Shown in pieces: positions 32,488-39,490 of a DNA stretch of 39,490 nt; the stretch's first letter is position 1; each line of letters starts with the position of its first letter. The DNA comes from Gordonia asplenii (GTDB lineage Bacteria > Actinomycetota > Actinomycetes > Mycobacteriales > Mycobacteriaceae): the NCBI RefSeq assembly GCF_012933505.1, contig NZ_JABBNB010000044.1, positions 1-39,490 on the forward strand, in the 5' to 3' direction. The position numbers and the translations under genes are program-made. Under the pieces are notes generated by a model. That model made no database searches, had not been told where the DNA came from, and saw only the letters and a program-made list of their open reading frames with translations.

Positions 32488-33840
32488 GTGCCAGAAAAAT
32501 TGGGCCGACGATCACTGCATCAGCCCCTTCTCGGTGCGCCCGCTGATCTCGTGGACCCGTACTTGCCCAACAACGGCAACCTGGGGTACCGCATCTCTCG
32601 CTACGATCTCGAACTCTCGTATAAAGTAGCGGCAAATCGCTTGGTTGTCACGTCAACCATTACCGCGGCGTCATATCGCCTGCTGAAGACTTTCTCGCTC
32701 GACCTCGCTACGACGATGAGCGTGGCCCGCGTGAGCGTCAACGGACACCGCGTGCGCTACACCCATCGGCGCAACAAACTGACCATCACTCCACAGAACG
32801 CGATCGAGCCCGGCGGCGCCATGTCGGTGGTGATTCGATGTTCGGGCAACCCCACCCCGATCAGGGGCAAATGGGGCGAGGTCGGCTGGGAGGAACTCTC
32901 CGAGGGCGCCTTGTGCGCCAACCAGCCCAACGGCGCGGCGTCGTGGTTTCCGTGCGACGACCACCCGATCTCGAAGGCCAGCTACCGCTTCACCATCACC
33001 ACCGATTCGCCGTTCTACGCGCTGGCGAACGGGGTTCTGCAGTCCAAGCGCGTGAAAGCGGGGCAGACGACCTGGGTGTACGAGCAGGTCGAACCGATGG
33101 CCACCTACCTGGCGTCGGTGCAGATCGGCCCGTACCGCCTCAAGAGTCTCGCCGAACATCCGGTACCGACGAAAGCTGTTCTGCCGCAACGGCTGATGTC
33201 GACCTTCGACGTCGACTTCGGCAGACAGCTGGACATGATCGAGACATTCGCGGAGATGTTCGGGCCCTACCCGTTCCCGCAGTACACGGTAGTCGTCACC
33301 GACGATCCGCTGGAGATTCCGATTGAGGCGCAAAGCTTTTCGATCTTCGGCGCCAACCATTGCGACGGCACCCGAGACTCCGAACGCCTCGTCGCACATG
33401 AGTTGGCCCATCAGTGGTTCGGCAACTCGGTCACGCTGGCCCGCTGGCGCGACATCTGGCTGCACGAGGGCTTCGCCTGCTACGCCGAATGGCTGTGGAG
33501 CCAGCGCAGCGGAGGTCGCAGCGCCGACGAATGGGCCCGGCACTACTACTCGAAACTCGCGGCGCGGCCGGTGTCGGTCCCGCTGTCCGATCCGGGACCC
33601 GGACAGATGTTCGACGATTGGGTGTACAAACGCGGCGCGATCACACTGCACGCTCTGCGACTGACGATCGGTGACGGCAACTTCTTCGCCCTGTTGCGCC
33701 GGTGGACCGAGAAATACCGCTACGGGTCGGTGACCACCGAAGATTTCACGACGCTCGCGGCCGGATTCTCGTCGACGTCGTTGACCGCGCTCTGGCAGGC
33801 ATGGCTGCATCAGCCCGCGCTGCCCCCGTTCCCCCAATGA
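32488..33840 (+). CDS. M1 family metallopeptidase (aminopeptidase)
   Basis: The 450-residue protein has the M1 zinc site HELAH (304-308) and the third ligand Glu327 in WLHEGFA, with the family's exact HExxH-x18-E spacing. The usual GAMEN exopeptidase loop is not conserved; EAQSFSIFG (from about residue 283) sits in its place, so the mode of peptide N-terminus recognition may differ. It is short for M1, lacking the C-terminal helical domain of PepN. No signal peptide is apparent. GTG at 32488 follows AAGGAG. Its stop overlaps the start of the flippase gene (ATGA). Confidence 0.93.
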   Translation: MPEKLGRRSLHQPLLGAPADLVDPYLPNNGNLGYRISRYDLELSYKVAANRLVVTSTITAASYRLLKTFSLDLATTMSVARVSVNGHRVRYTHRRNKLTITPQNAIEPGGAMSVVIRCSGNPTPIRGKWGEVGWEELSEGALCANQPNGAASWFPCDDHPISKASYRFTITTDSPFYALANGVLQSKRVKAGQTTWVYEQVEPMATYLASVQIGPYRLKSLAEHPVPTKAVLPQRLMSTFDVDFGRQLDMIETFAEMFGPYPFPQYTVVVTDDPLEIPIEAQSFSIFGANHCDGTRDSERLVAHELAHQWFGNSVTLARWRDIWLHEGFACYAEWLWSQRSGGRSADEWARHYYSKLAARPVSVPLSDPGPGQMFDDWVYKRGAITLHALRLTIGDGNFFALLRRWTEKYRYGSVTTEDFTTLAAGFSSTSLTALWQAWLHQPALPPFPQ

Positions 33841-35057
33841 GTTCGGGCGGCAATCTACGGCAGGTCACACTCGCGACGGTGATCGCCGCGGCGTCGGGGT
33901 ACGTGGTGCTGCTATTGGCCGCGCGGCAACTGGGCGCGGCGTCGTATGCGAGTTTCGCGGTGTTCTGGGCGGCCTACGGCATTGTCACCGGCGCTCAGAA
34001 CGGACAGCTGCAGGAGACGACGCGGGCAATTCGAAGCGGCGCCGAGTCCGGTTCCAGGAGACCAGGTTTCTGGCGCCGCCCGCTCGGCGTCAACGTGGCC
34101 ATCGGTCTGGGATTGGCCTTGATCGTGGCCGCGACGTCGGGTCTGTGGGCGCCACACGTCTTCGACGCCGACGTCGGGTTGTCGGTGGCGCTGCTGACGG
34201 TCGGCGTCGCGAGCTTCGCGGTCTACGCGCATCTGTCGGGCGCGTTGTCGGGGACACTGTCGTGGCGGACGTTTGCGGCGCTGTTATCGTTCGACGCACT
34301 GATCCGTCTGGCGGGCGCCGTCACCGCTTTCGCAATGGGTCTGTCGCTCAACGCTTTTCTGGTCATCACGGTGATCGGGTCGGTGTCGTGGATGCTCGCG
34401 CTCGGCGGGTCGTCGACGGCGCGGCGGGTGATCGGACTCGACGCCGACGTTGCGGCGCAAACGTTTACGATCAACACGCTGACGGCGATGGCCGCAGCGC
34501 TCGCCAGCGCCGTCCTGGTGATGGGCTTCCCGGTGCTCATCCGGATCACGGCTCCCGGCTCCGACGACGCCGCGGTGATCGGTGCGGTGATCCTGGCCGT
34601 CACCTTGACGCGCGCCCCGTTGCTGGTGCCGCTCAACAGCTTTCAGGGCGTACTGATCACCCGTTTCGTCGACCGGCGCACCAGATTGGCTGCGGCGCTG
34701 GGTATTCCGCTCGCCGCTGTCCTCGGAGTCGGCTTGGTCGGGGCGATAGCGGCGTGGGCCGTCGGGCCGTGGCTGCTGACGACGGTCTTCGGCGGCGGTT
34801 ACCATCTCCCGGGAATCACGTTGGCGTGGTTCACGATCGGCGCGACGATGCTCGCATCGTTGACGATCAGCGGAGCATGCGTGCTCGCCGTCGGCGAGCA
34901 CCGCTGGTTCGCGCTGGGATGGTGGCTGGCCACCGCGGCGTCGATCGGACTGCTATTCGTGCCGCTCGGCGTTCAGGGGCGAGTGGCCGTCGCGCTGATC
35001 GTCGGGCCGATCGTCGGCGTCGGCGTGCATATCGCGGGCAGCCTCCGGGCGTCGTGA
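33837..35057 (+). CDS. MOP/Wzx-like polysaccharide flippase family membrane protein
   Basis: The 406-residue protein has about twelve helices and begins LRQVTLATVIAAASGYVVLLLAARQLGAASYASFAVFWA, a pattern typical of oligosaccharide flippases. It probably corresponds to the Rv3630 membrane protein, which neighbours ppgS (Rv3631) in M. tuberculosis; that match rests on gene order and general similarity. It may move a polyprenyl-linked sugar across the membrane. ATG overlaps the peptidase stop by four bases, so both are translated together. A strong hairpin follows. Confidence 0.75.
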   Translation: MSSGGNLRQVTLATVIAAASGYVVLLLAARQLGAASYASFAVFWAAYGIVTGAQNGQLQETTRAIRSGAESGSRRPGFWRRPLGVNVAIGLGLALIVAATSGLWAPHVFDADVGLSVALLTVGVASFAVYAHLSGALSGTLSWRTFAALLSFDALIRLAGAVTAFAMGLSLNAFLVITVIGSVSWMLALGGSSTARRVIGLDADVAAQTFTINTLTAMAAALASAVLVMGFPVLIRITAPGSDDAAVIGAVILAVTLTRAPLLVPLNSFQGVLITRFVDRRTRLAAALGIPLAAVLGVGLVGAIAAWAVGPWLLTTVFGGGYHLPGITLAWFTIGATMLASLTISGACVLAVGEHRWFALGWWLATAASIGLLFVPLGVQGRVAVALIVGPIVGVGVHIAGSLRAS

Positions 35058-35060
35058 GAC

Positions 35061-35090
35061 GCTCCCCGCGAAGCGATCTTCGCGGGGAGC
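35061..35090. terminator. 12-bp perfect hairpin, bidirectional terminator
   Basis: GCTCCCCGCGAA (35061-35072) and TTCGCGGGGAGC (35079-35090) pair perfectly around GCGATC. It sits between the stop codons of two converging genes, four bases after one and six before the other, and should end transcripts from both sides. Confidence 0.85.
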
Positions 35091-35096
35091 GCGAGT

Positions 35097-35564
35097 TCAC
35101 CAGAGGTCGTAGCCGACGTTGGCGTTGGGGTAGTGGCTGGAGATGTTGGTGTGGATCCAGTAGTTGCCCGCGTGGTTGCCGGAGACCCCGGTGAATTGGG
35201 TATTGACGTTGTGGCTGCTGTCGTGGATTTCGTAGTTGGCGACGGGGCCGCCGAGGCCGACGCGGTATTGGGCGTTGACGGTGAGTTGGTTGGCGAATGG
35301 TGCGGTGGCGGTGATGGTTTCGCTGGTGCCGGGGGCGAGGCGGGTTTTGGGGGCGTTGACCCAGCTGCCGCCTTGGCCGGGGGTGGCGCCGATGAGGTAT
35401 TGGGTCTTGTCGGTGTGGTTGGTGAGGGTCATGGCGACGGTGGGCTCTCCGGGACGGGTGATGGGCATGGTGCCTGCGGTGGCGGCGCCGGCCAGACCGA
35501 ATCCGAGGACGGTGGCGGCGCCGAGTCCGGCGAGTCCGGCGGTGATGCGGTGAGTGGTCTGCAT
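35097..35564 (-). CDS. Secreted protein of unknown function
   Basis: The 155-residue protein has a clear signal peptide ending near GAATAGTMP. The mature part is about 125 residues, rich in Asn, Thr and Gly, with no cysteines and a predicted all-beta character (TVAMTLTNHTDKTQYLIGATPG; SETITATAPFANQLTVNAQYRVG). This resembles small Ig-like or aegerolysin-sized secreted proteins, but I recognise no family. Its coding strand is unusually rich in A and C. It is a single gene; upstream 35565-35700 must hold its promoter and part of the next gene's end. Confidence 0.75.
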   Translation of the reverse strand: MQTTHRITAGLAGLGAATVLGFGLAGAATAGTMPITRPGEPTVAMTLTNHTDKTQYLIGATPGQGGSWVNAPKTRLAPGTSETITATAPFANQLTVNAQYRVGLGGPVANYEIHDSSHNVNTQFTGVSGNHAGNYWIHTNISSHYPNANVGYDLW

Positions 35565-35700
35565 GGTGTCTCCCGTGGTGTGAGTGTGTGTGTCGCTTGC
35601 GGCGATGACACTTACTGTGCCGGGTTTGCGCCGGGTGCGGATTCCGCCGACCGGCTGATCGGCCGGTGGATCACCACCTCCCCCGATCAGGGGACACGGC

Positions 35701-36543
35701 TTACCGTCTGATCTTCGACGCCGCCGCCGACGCCCGCTGCGTCAGTTGATTGAGCCGCGACGTCGCGTGGATCTTCGCGGCCCGCGCGGCCTTGGGCCAC
35801 CCCAATTCACGTAACCTCGTCGCCTGTTCTGCGAAGAAGCGGTTCTCCTCGTCGAACCTGCGGCCGTCGACCGCCTGCACCGAACTGACCGACCCGCTGT
35901 GCCTGCGATAGGCGAACACGACCGTCGGGTCGTAGACGAGTGCCCCGCCGGCGACCGTGAGGTCGATCAACAGGGCAAGGTCGAGCACGACGTCGAAACC
36001 GGTGCGAAATCCAACGTCGCGGACCTCGGCGGTGCGCCACAGCAACGCCGGAAAATACGTCCAGTTGCCGTGAAAGAGGCTGGCCGCCAACGGTTCTCCG
36101 GACAGGACCGTCGCATGCGCAGGCGCGAGTCGCTTCTTGATCCGGTCGCCGAGCGGCGAGACGGGACGCCCGGCGTCGTCGATCACCTCGACGCCGGGCT
36201 GGATCACCACGGCGTCGGGATTCACGTGCGCGAGCCTGCGCACCGTCGCGAGGTAGTCCGGGGCCATCACGTCGTCGCAGCCCATCACGACGAAGTAGTC
36301 GGCGTCGGCGAGGTCGACGCAGCGTCGAAAATTGCCGTTCACACCGAGGTTGACGGTGTTGCGCCGGTAGACGATGCGCGGATCGTCGAGCGCCGTGAGC
36401 CAGTCGGCGGGCTCGGGGTCGGGATAGCAGTCGTCGACGACGACCATCCGCCAGTCGACGTCGGTTTGGTCGACGACGCTGATCACCGCCTGCTTGAAGT
36501 GCCCGACGTCGCCGTAGAAGGGCATCATCACGTCGATCGTCAC
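35701..36543 (-). CDS. Glycosyltransferase family 2
   Basis: The 280-residue GT-A protein starts with VTIDVMMPFYGDVGHFKQAVISVVDQT and has the nucleotide-sugar-binding Asp pair in VVVDDCYPD and the DxD-like CDD of VVMGCDDVMAPDYL. It transfers a sugar from a nucleotide donor, probably to a polyprenyl or cell-wall acceptor. A GTG at 36543 is chosen because the frame further upstream lies inside the divergent gene. TACGCT (minus strand, 36555-36550) lies six bases before the GTG, and there is no Shine-Dalgarno, which suggests leaderless expression. It diverges from the ppgS-like gene. Confidence 0.88.
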   Translation of the reverse strand: MTIDVMMPFYGDVGHFKQAVISVVDQTDVDWRMVVVDDCYPDPEPADWLTALDDPRIVYRRNTVNLGVNGNFRRCVDLADADYFVVMGCDDVMAPDYLATVRRLAHVNPDAVVIQPGVEVIDDAGRPVSPLGDRIKKRLAPAHATVLSGEPLAASLFHGNWTYFPALLWRTAEVRDVGFRTGFDVVLDLALLIDLTVAGGALVYDPTVVFAYRRHSGSVSSVQAVDGRRFDEENRFFAEQATRLRELGWPKAARAAKIHATSRLNQLTQRASAAASKIRR

Positions 36544-36549
36544 CTGGCC

Positions 36550-36603
36550 AGCGTAGTGGGCGGGCGCGCTGATGCGAACTCGGCAGGTGCCGCGCGATAG
36601 GGT
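36550..36603. promoter_or_regulatory. Divergent -10 elements of two glycosyltransferase genes, both leaderless
   Basis: On the plus strand TAGGGT (36598-36603) is seven bases before the ATG at 36611. On the minus strand TACGCT (36555-36550) is six bases before the GTG at 36543. Both match TANNNT, and the spacing would start each RNA at or next to the start codon. Neither gene has a Shine-Dalgarno sequence. The -35 regions are weak. Confidence 0.5.
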
Positions 36604-36610
36604 GGTCGGC

Positions 36611-37303
36611 ATGACCGCTGCCAACTCCGACGTCTGGTTGGTGGTGCCGGTGTACAACGAGGGCCCGGTGATCCGCGAGGTCATGACCGACGCCGCTCGA
36701 ACCTTCCCGAACATCGTCTGCGTCGACGACGGCAGCCGCGACGACTCGGCCGCCGAGATCAAGGCCTCCCCCGCACGACTGGTCCAGCATCCGGTCAATC
36801 TCGGGCAGGGCGCGGCGATCCAGACCGGCGTCGAATACGCACGGGCACAGCCCGGCGCCGCGTTCTTCGTCACCTTCGACGCCGACGGCCAACACCAAGT
36901 CGACGACGTCGTAGCGATGATCGATCGGCTTCGGACCGAACCCCTCGACATCGTCGTCGGGACGCGATTCGCCGACGGCCGCAGTGAGTCCGTGCCGCTC
37001 ATCAAGCGCATCGTGCTGCGGACCGTGGTGATGCTGAGTTTCCGGACCCGGCGGTTGGGGCTGTCCGACGCCCACAACGGGTTGCGCGCCTTCAACAAGA
37101 CGGTCGCCGACGACCTCGACATCCGCATGAACGGGATGGCCCACGCGTCGGAGTTCGTCGCACTGATCGATCACCACAAGTGGCGGGTCGCCGAGCAGCC
37201 GGTGACCATTCTCTACACCGACTATTCGCGGGCCAAGGGACAGTCGCTGATCAACGGCGTCAACATTCTGGCCGACGGCATGCTGCACGGCCGCAGGAGG
37301 TGA
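36611..37303 (+). CDS. ppgS: Polyprenyl-phosphate glycosyltransferase, PpgS-like
   Basis: The 230-residue GT2 enzyme has VVPVYNEGPVIREV, IVCVDDGSRDDSA (Asp39-Asp40), NLGQGAAIQTGVEYA and FDADGQHQVDDV, typical of dolichol/polyprenyl-phosphate sugar synthases. In M. tuberculosis PpgS (Rv3631) moves N-acetylgalactosamine from UDP to polyprenyl phosphate, supplying the galactosamine on arabinogalactan. Rv3632, a 114-residue membrane protein, assists it. The gene here is followed after four bases by a 113-residue DUF2304 protein, the same pairing. The donor sugar is inferred from this. The N-terminus near the -10 implies leaderless translation. Confidence 0.85.
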   Translation: MTAANSDVWLVVPVYNEGPVIREVMTDAARTFPNIVCVDDGSRDDSAAEIKASPARLVQHPVNLGQGAAIQTGVEYARAQPGAAFFVTFDADGQHQVDDVVAMIDRLRTEPLDIVVGTRFADGRSESVPLIKRIVLRTVVMLSFRTRRLGLSDAHNGLRAFNKTVADDLDIRMNGMAHASEFVALIDHHKWRVAEQPVTILYTDYSRAKGQSLINGVNILADGMLHGRRR

Positions 37304-37307
37304 CCCG

Positions 37308-37649
37308 ATGATCTGGTTTCAGATTCTGTCGTTGCTGGTGATCGTCGCGCTCGTCGGGTTCTTCATGGCCAACCGCGGGACCGCGAGATCGTCGGCGGGG
37401 GTGAAACTGCTGTTCGTCGCGTTCGTCGTGTTCGGCGTGTACGCGATGCTGCGGCAGAACGACGTGACGTGGGTGGCGAACAGACTCGGCATTCAGCGTG
37501 GCCTGGATCTGGTGTTGTTCCTGCTGGTCATCGCCTTCGCCTTCACGACCGTATCGACGTATCTGCGGTTCCGCGATCTGGAGATCCGCTACGCACAGCT
37601 CGCGCGAGCCATCGCCTTGCAGAACGCACGGTCGGAGAACGAGGAATAG
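37308..37649 (+). CDS. DUF2304 membrane protein, partner of PpgS (Rv3632-like)
   Basis: The 113-residue protein has three hydrophobic helices (about residues 2-20, 28-47 and 62-82) and a charged C-terminal helix (RFRDLEIRYAQLARAIALQ) like other DUF2304 members. It probably anchors or activates the preceding glycosyltransferase at the membrane, as Rv3632 does for Rv3631. A strong AGGAGGT within the end of ppgS lies at proper spacing before the ATG. Confidence 0.88.
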   Translation: MIWFQILSLLVIVALVGFFMANRGTARSSAGVKLLFVAFVVFGVYAMLRQNDVTWVANRLGIQRGLDLVLFLLVIAFAFTTVSTYLRFRDLEIRYAQLARAIALQNARSENEE

Positions 37650-37682
37650 TTGAGGCACGTGGTCGGCGGGTACTCTCGAACC

Positions 37683-38228
37683 ATGGCCGCTCCACTTCCA
37701 TATCGTCTCCTGAGCTTGGACGATTGGCGCGCGCTGCCCGAAGACTCGGCGGGGAGGACCGAGTTGATGGAGGGGGTGCTGATGATGTCTCCGCGTCCGA
37801 GGTTGAGGCATGCCGACGCGTCGGTGAGTGTGATCCTCCAGTTGGCACCGCAGCTGCCGACAGAACTGAAAGTCGTCGCCGAGGTCGAAGTCGACATCGA
37901 CGTGCACTATCCGCCGACCGTTCGGGTCCCCGACCTTCTCGTGTGCCGACGCGATATAGGCGACCGCCGCTCGCTGGATCCCGCCGACGTCGTCCTGGCG
38001 ATCGAAATCGTCTCACCTGGCTCACGACGGACCGATCACGTCGTCAAACGCAGCGAGTACGAAGAAGCGGGAATCCCGTTCTACTGGATCATCGATCTCG
38101 ACCACGAGCCCGTCCTGACGGCACTCGCGCTGACCGACTCCGGCTACACCGCGACCATCGCCACCCACGACTACCTCTGCGACAAGCCCTTTCCGGCCCG
38201 CATAGATCTTTCCGCATTGATCGCGTAG
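37683..38228 (+). CDS. Uma2 family (DUF820) putative restriction-type endonuclease
   Basis: The 181-residue protein has the PD-(D/E)xK core of Uma2 proteins: VPDLLV with the catalytic Asp, then IEIVSPGSRRTDHVVKRSEYEEAGIPFYWIID. These small nucleases occur in many copies in cyanobacteria and actinobacteria; their targets are mostly unknown. TACTCT (37671-37676) lies six bases before the ATG with no Shine-Dalgarno, again pointing to leaderless expression separate from the ppgS unit. Confidence 0.9.
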   Translation: MAAPLPYRLLSLDDWRALPEDSAGRTELMEGVLMMSPRPRLRHADASVSVILQLAPQLPTELKVVAEVEVDIDVHYPPTVRVPDLLVCRRDIGDRRSLDPADVVLAIEIVSPGSRRTDHVVKRSEYEEAGIPFYWIIDLDHEPVLTALALTDSGYTATIATHDYLCDKPFPARIDLSALIA

Positions 38229-38299
38229 GCTGCGTGCAGCGTCGCGTGTCGATGACGGACTGCGTCAGACATGGAGGCGTCGAATCTGAAAGATCCACC

Positions 38300-38719
38300 G
38301 TGAGTGTCACTTTCAACCACACCATCATCGTCAGCGCCGACCGCGATGCGTCCGCCGACTTCTATCGAGAATTGTTCGACCTCGCCGAAGGGCCGTCGTG
38401 GGGCCCGTTCCGCAACCTCCTGCTCGACGACGCCGTCGAGACCCAAGCGAGTGGGCCGACTCGATCCCGAACCGGCGCGATGCTCCAGTTCGCTTCTCCC
38501 CCAGTTGATTTCATCCAACCGCAGCACTACGCCCTGCTGGTCGACGATGCGACGTTCGACCGCGCGATGAATCTGTTGCGCGGCAAGGGCATTGAGCACT
38601 GGGCCGACCCCCAGATGTCCCGCCCCGGCGAGATCAACACCGAGCACGGTGGTCGCGGCGTCTATCTCCGCGATCCGAGCGGACACTTCCTCGAGTTCAC
38701 GACCGCGCCGTATTTGTGA
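38300..38719 (+). CDS. VOC family protein (glyoxalase/bleomycin-resistance fold)
   Basis: The 139-residue protein shows the paired beta-alpha-beta-beta-beta pattern of VOC proteins: FNHTIIVSADRDASADFYRELF at the start and GGRGVYLRDPSGHFLEFTTAPY at the end, where the Glu of FLEF is a typical metal ligand. Members include dioxygenases, epimerases and drug-binding proteins; no specific function can be assigned. The GTG start at 38300 excludes the long frame further upstream, which overlaps the Uma2 gene. Confidence 0.88.
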   Translation: MSVTFNHTIIVSADRDASADFYRELFDLAEGPSWGPFRNLLLDDAVETQASGPTRSRTGAMLQFASPPVDFIQPQHYALLVDDATFDRAMNLLRGKGIEHWADPQMSRPGEINTEHGGRGVYLRDPSGHFLEFTTAPYL

Positions 38720-38743
38720 GCGCGCGGGTTGCATCCGTTCGAC

Positions 38744-38840
38744 GTACGTGGCTGATCGAATGCCGTCGCGCGAGGAACGAGCCCGACGGCGTACCTGGCT
38801 GATCGAGTGCCGTCGCGCGAGGAACGAGCCCGACGGCGTA
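38744..38840. repeat. 47-bp tandem duplication with internal hairpins
   Basis: Two copies at 38744-38790 and 38791-38837 differ at only a few positions and are followed by a partial third (GTA). Each contains GCCGTCG...CGACGGC, a 7-bp inverted pair. The array begins 25 bp after the VOC stop codon and may end that transcript. The stretch 38841-38956 after it shows nothing recognisable. Confidence 0.85.
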
Positions 38841-38956
38841 TCGAGATCACGTGAGACGCCATACTCGACGCAACCACCACTGCGATCATGTTCTCGGTCA
38901 AGTGAGTTCTTCTCTGCCACTGCACTTTTCGGGTGGCGATCGGAGTTCGTGTCACC

Positions 38957-39107
38957 GGGTCTCGATACGCCGGTGCGCTCGCACGACGGCTACTCGACCA
39001 CCCACCGGGGAGCGCGCTCGCTGCGCTCGGACTCAACCTGGATCCACCAATGGCGGACCTATTTCGCTGGTTGAGCCGGACGAGCGCCGTGCTGAGCGAG
39101 GCGCTAG
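38957..39107. repeat. Dispersed intergenic repeats, last one cut by an insertion
   Basis: GGGTCTCGATACGC...CTACTCGACCACCC (38957-39003) is one repeat type, rich in inverted GCGCTCGC-like blocks. A second type begins GGTTGAGCCGGACGAGCGCC at 39069 and matches the interior of the elements at 6244 and 31320 up to CGAGGCGCTAG, where it stops at 39107. The expected continuation CCGAGTCGAAGTG is missing because an insertion sequence begins there. Confidence 0.75.
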
Positions 39108-39490
39108 TAGTACTTTGTTAGCTCGGCGTGTCGGCTTGACACTCGAGCGCGGTTCCAGTCCATGCTGGAATCCTTTGTGGCTGAAGTATTTTCATCGTTG
39201 CCTCGATCGGATCAACGGGTGAAGGCGCAGTTGTACACGCGTGGGTTGCTGATGGACGGGCAACGCAAGTCGATGCAGCCGATGGCGCACCGACTCGACG
39301 TCGATCATCAACAATTGCAGCAGTTCATCACCACCTCACCGTGGCCGGTACGTCCGGTACGTAAAGCGTTGGCCCACAAGGCGATCGAGTTGATCGGCGC
39401 GCACGTCTGGGCCATCGACGATGTCGGTTTTCCCAAGGAGGGCGTCCACTCGCCCGGCGTGGCGCGCCAGTACTCCGGCGCGCTGGGCAA
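39108..39490 (+). mobile_element. IS701-family insertion sequence, left part
   Basis: Homology to the dispersed repeat ends exactly after CTAG (39104-39107) and unrelated sequence starts at 39108, which gives the left end of the element. IS701-family elements are known to insert at YTAR sites and duplicate them; CTAG fits. The right end is beyond the window. Confidence 0.7.
39162..39490 (+). CDS. IS701-family DDE transposase (N-terminal part)
   Basis: The frame is open from the ATG at 39162 to the window end (109 codons) and continues beyond. It reads SLPRSDQRVKAQLYTRGLL, RKSMQPMAHRLDVDHQQLQQF, then AHVWAIDDVGFPKEGVHSPG and VARQYSGALGK. These are the conserved N-terminal blocks of IS701-family transposases; the first catalytic Asp is in the IDD of WAIDDVGFPK. 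No stop codon or frameshift is visible, so the element may be intact and active. A TTG further upstream in frame is an alternative start. Confidence 0.92.
   Translation, partial: MLESFVAEVFSSLPRSDQRVKAQLYTRGLLMDGQRKSMQPMAHRLDVDHQQLQQFITTSPWPVRPVRKALAHKAIELIGAHVWAIDDVGFPKEGVHSPGVARQYSGALG

Overview
The window is high-GC actinobacterial DNA, most likely from a mycolic-acid-producing member of the Mycobacteriales such as Gordonia or a close relative; the genus is inferred, not proven. The main evidence is the order mutT3-like, glnX, glnH, pknG, ackA, pta ... fgd1, which matches the M. tuberculosis block Rv0413 to Rv0407. Further support comes from F420-dependent enzymes, a ppgS-type glycosyltransferase with its small DUF2304 partner (Rv3631/Rv3632-like), and dense GGTTGAGC...GTCGAAACC intergenic repeats.

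Layout. (1) 1-6250: an uncertain partial gene end, a 46-48 bp tandem repeat array, a NUDIX hydrolase, and the glnX-glnH-pknG operon. This operon senses extracellular Asp/Glu and controls the TCA cycle through PknG and GarA. (2) 6244-6827: a MITE-like element, then the ackA-pta operon running towards pknG. (3) 10.2-18.9 kb: an accessory block lying between pta and fgd1. It holds a TetR regulator and a compact catabolic operon (quinone oxidoreductase, TauD-type dioxygenase, BKACE cleavage enzyme, MFS transporter, serine hydrolase, possibly a secreted protein) driven from a promoter shared with a divergent OruR-like AraC regulator. Two envelope proteins follow. (4) 18.96-22.0 kb: fgd1, with unusual codon usage, divergent from an ABC exporter whose promoter spacer is an inverted repeat. 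(5) 22.0-31.3 kb: a small membrane-protein and esterase operon divergent from a large Pls/PosA-type NRPS-like gene, with a Crp/GlxR-like site and a leader ORF in front of the NRPS gene. Then a MarR/DHA2 efflux pair and an F420-type luciferase-like oxidoreductase whose start codon lies in a 16-bp hairpin. (6) 31.3-31.9 kb: the second copy of the MITE-like element. (7) 31.9-38.7 kb: DoxX, an M1 aminopeptidase coupled to a MOP-type flippase, a secreted protein, two divergent GT2 glycosyltransferases (one ppgS-like with its DUF2304 partner), a Uma2 nuclease and a VOC protein. (8) 38.7-39.49 kb: repeats interrupted at a CTAG by an IS701-family element cut off by the window edge.

The most interesting signals are: the BKACE/TauD catabolic operon with three GGACAY direct repeats in its divergent promoter; the two-copy element with about 21-bp terminal inverted repeats and a compensated internal hairpin; the triplicated GTQAV-DPFADD motif at the PknG N-terminus; and the NRPS-like gene with its regulatory region. 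No rRNA, tRNA or CRISPR array was recognised.
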